Positions 61,718 through 64,000 of a DNA stretch of 64,000 nucleotides are shown one piece after another. The translations under genes and the position numbers were made by a program. How positions within the stretch are numbered: the first letter of the stretch is position 1; each line of letters starts with the position of its first letter. Source of the stretch: Heliocidaris tuberculata (Eukaryota > Echinodermata > Echinoidea > Camarodonta > Echinometridae); NCBI GenBank assembly GCA_025618425.1, contig CM046832.1, positions 70,539,707-70,603,706 on the forward strand, written 5' to 3'. The notes beneath the pieces were generated by a model. It did no database searches and was not told where the DNA came from. It saw only the letters and a list, made by a program, of their open reading frames with translations.

Positions 61718-61886
61718 ATATGGGCGGAGCATGCATGAATCAGGGATCTAGGCGATCGCGACACCAAAGGCGCGCCTGATGTATAGGGCGCGCGCGGGTA
61801 CGAGCCATGCATGCCAGCGAGCTACCAGCCTCATAACCCTGTACCGGTGCCCGGTGTGCTGCGAGAGCTAGTACAGAGCTTGTGAG
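61718..61886 (+). promoter_or_regulatory. Candidate CpG-rich promoter and non-coding first exon
   Basis: A GC box (GGGCGG at 61722-61727) leads into the most CpG-dense non-homopolymer patch in the window (words such as ggcgcgcctg and ggcgcgcgcgggtacg). The patch ends at a consensus donor, TGTGAG/GTAAGA, with the last exon base at 61886. No ATG-led frame of use lies before the donor, so this would be 5' UTR of a gene whose coding exons are downstream or beyond the window. No TATA box was seen. Confidence 0.35.
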
Positions 61887-62814
61887 GTAAGATTATAAGA
61901 TTTTTATGATGAAAATAATGAAATCAAATGACACATGCATATGATTGATTCTGAATGATCAATTGATAATGAGATGGATTCTTATGTAGTACCTAAGTAC
62001 TGTGAGATTGTAATGCATGGTGTCTACCAGAAGAACGTTAAGGGTATCAGCATCCATGATGGGGTATCATCATCATCATCACATCATGTGGTTTAACTGT
62101 AAATGACATACATGTACCGTACATGCGCATCTGAAAGGTAGATCCAGCCAGCCATTGGCATGCATATTGGTATTTTACATTACTGACATGCATGTATGGT
62201 GGATCTCTGCTGACAAGTATGAGAGAATTGAGAGGAATGAATAATATTGCACTAGACTACTCAGTGTCTGATACACTCCCACTTAAGCGAGGTTTTTGGA
62301 GATAACCTCGCACTCTTTACCTTCATACCGTGAGCAATTGCCTTCCAAAGGCAAGTGTGTGATATCTTGCCCATATGTGTGCAGGAGGGGAGCAAGATCA
62401 CCGACCAAAAACAGCCTGAAAATTTCACTTGATCAAGATGATAAAGATCCTATCGAAGGATCTGGCATGAAATTAGATATTCTGTTATTCTAAAATGTAG
62501 AAGGAAGTATTTTCTCAAAATTTTGCCAATTATATTGGTGTTTTTACCTCTTCAACTTAGAGGTTGTGACGGGCTGAAATTGACACAGCCCCATATAGTG
62601 ATAGTGATAGTGAGTGTGTCTGATAATGATATTGTGAAGAAAATAACAGAGGAAAGCTGGGAGCTGATACATCATGTAATTCATACTCGTAGCATAGCAG
62701 ACTGTGATAGAGAGTGGCAAAATCATTCACGGATCTCGTGCTGGAATTGTCAGATTGCTCATTTGATGCACAACAAAATGTAAGACTAATACAGGAGGAA
62801 TGAATAAATAGCCA
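61887..62814. other. Possible intron; no supported exon
   Basis: Acceptor-like sites precede open stretches at about 62388 and 62560 (the latter open to 62783), but neither shows a domain or a good donor. They are recorded as unproven. Confidence 0.3.
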
Positions 62815-63035
62815 GTGGAGAGATGAATGGATGGATTGATGGATGAATGGATGGATGCATGCATGGATGGATGTGGAAGTAGAAAAAGTGATGTATGAAC
62901 AGCAACATCAAGTGAGGACCATGTGCATATGCCTAGATAAATGAATGAGTGAATGGATGGATGGATGGACTGATGGATGGACAACTGATTATATGAATGT
63001 ATGGATGGATAGTTTAATGATTGGATGAATGAAAG
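62815..63035. repeat. Degenerate (ATGG)n/(ATGA)n tandem repeat
   Basis: Irregular GGATGGAT and GAATGGAT units over two blocks, 62815-62872 and 62938-63035. Confidence 0.9.
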
Positions 63036-63659
63036 GATGTATTACATAAAATGAATTAATGTGTTAGTGAACAAATGGTTAAATGGCTAAAGTGAAAGAA
63101 GGCATTTAGAATAGATGAATGATGGGGATGAATGTAACCCTGTAACCGATCATTGGATCGATAGCCGATTCCAATCCGATTTTTGTAAAATTGGACGCCA
63201 ATTTCGAATCGCCGATCAAGAGAAAAGATCGAATGACAATAAAAAACATTAGTTGGCACAAAAAGAAGGGCTTCAAATTCACAAGTTATTATCCCATAAA
63301 TACTTTTAAAAACATCCATACCTTTGGTTATTTTCTATGTGAAGTTGTTATAGACTCTATTTGTTAATGTTTAATGCTCTTATCCTGCCTCTGGAAGTAA
63401 AAAATTGGTCTAAAAGTAGAGCTAGAATATGTGAGCTGCCATTTTGGATTATATCATTTTTGGATGACATCATTGACAATGTTGGAAAAAATTAAATGGC
63501 TCTCTAAAATTTTATTTTTCAAAGTACATGTATGCCATTATGATATATTTTTTTAAAGTCAAAGAATATTTTCTTGTACTCATAATACCACATTCTTAAT
63601 TCATAAAGCTGATAGATCTATTTACTTTGTAATCATTACAAGTCTTTATTTGTAAATTT
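63036..63659. other. No gene seen
   Basis: AT-rich; a loose inverted segment with 'cgattccaatccgat' lies near 63166-63216. Confidence 0.4.
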
Positions 63660-63843
63660 AGGAATCAACGTACTATAAGGCTATTTGCTCTTTTTTGTTG
63701 ACCCCTCATTCCCATAATTTGTTATTTTTGTCTTTAATTTGAATCGTATTTTTTGTATATACTGGATATCGCCTTACTGTTTTATGTATGTTTTTTATGG
63801 AGAATGTAAATAAAGTTGGATTGAATTGAATTGAATTGAATTG
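63660..63843 (+). mobile_element. LINE 3' end with (TTGAA)n tail
   Basis: A short T-rich 3' UTR-like segment ends 'gagaatgtaaataaagttgg' followed by about four and a half ATTGA/TTGAA units at 63820-63843. A polyadenylation signal followed by a pentanucleotide tail is the standard terminus of CR1/L2-like elements. The 5' boundary is uncertain. Confidence 0.55.
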
Positions 63844-64000
63844 ACTCCTACATGAGGATAGACAGTGTGCAGGCATGTGGAATGTATGCATACAACATGT
63901 ACTCTTCACAGGTGTAGTGTGCAATGTTTATCCTTAGTGCCTGAATCTTGTAGCAATTACAAAATTGATATTAGCTTTAGAAATTAAGAATGTAGTGTTA

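Noticed and set aside
62523..62783. Open frame of 86 codons after an acceptor-like site
   Set aside because: No recognisable domain; it contains a (TGATAG)n-like slippage tract. Kept only as a possible exon of the plus-strand gene.
62815..63035. Possible CRISPR-like or satellite array
   Set aside because: The units are irregular 4-bp slippage repeats without spacers.

Overview
This is an AT-rich, gene-poor stretch of animal genome. It is dominated by interspersed repeats, palindromic elements, homopolymer G/C runs and microsatellites, and no bacterial-type operons are visible. The repeat repertoire points to a marine deuterostome invertebrate, most likely a sea urchin. It includes CR1/L2-like LINE tails, tRNA-derived SINEs, many inverted-repeat elements, a foldback element with tandem-repeat arms, and frequent 'taggcctat'-type words. 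The organism is an inference from style, not from a matched gene.

Host genes: the best candidate is a small minus-strand gene spread over about 17 kb or more. A 90-bp internal exon (16574-16485) and a terminal coding exon (10255-10068) have clean splice sites and matching phase 1 boundaries. Together they encode a short Cys-rich motif, two hydrophobic segments and a basic cytoplasmic-type tail. Two separate short ATG exons upstream, at 27251-27230 and 52138-52126, both end in phase 1 donors. Either could be spliced to the 90-bp exon, so they may be alternative first exons; joining them is my inference. A CpG-rich block with a splice donor at 61886/61887 may be the first exon of a plus-strand gene running out of the window.

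Mobile elements: an apparently intact non-LTR retrotransposon lies at about 31.4-35.1 kb, with an unbroken 1085-aa endonuclease/reverse transcriptase ORF. At 41660-46099 is a 4.4-kb element with TA-flanked terminal inverted repeats. It has no ORF but carries two different internal tandem arrays, with periods of about 580 bp and about 200 bp. At 55353-58873 is a 3.5-kb foldback element whose arms are made of two kinds of short tandem repeat, resembling sea urchin TU foldback elements; two tandem MITEs are nested in its right arm only. Smaller palindromic elements sit at 5.9, 7.4, 19.9, 23.4, 25.0, 47.9, 49.8 and 58.3 kb. LINE 3' ends or fragments sit at 1.4, 12.4, 40.9, 50.4, 60.7-61.6 and 63.8 kb, and SINEs at 0.5 and 28.2 kb.

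Layout: 0-10 kb is repeats plus the possible 3' UTR of the minus-strand gene. 10-27 kb holds its exons and introns. 27-52 kb is either upstream DNA or a very long first intron filled with the LINE and the 4.4-kb element. 52-60 kb is mostly foldback and G/C-rich repeats. 60-64 kb has a decayed LINE and the possible plus-strand promoter. I recognised no CRISPR array, rRNA gene or canonical free-standing tRNA gene.
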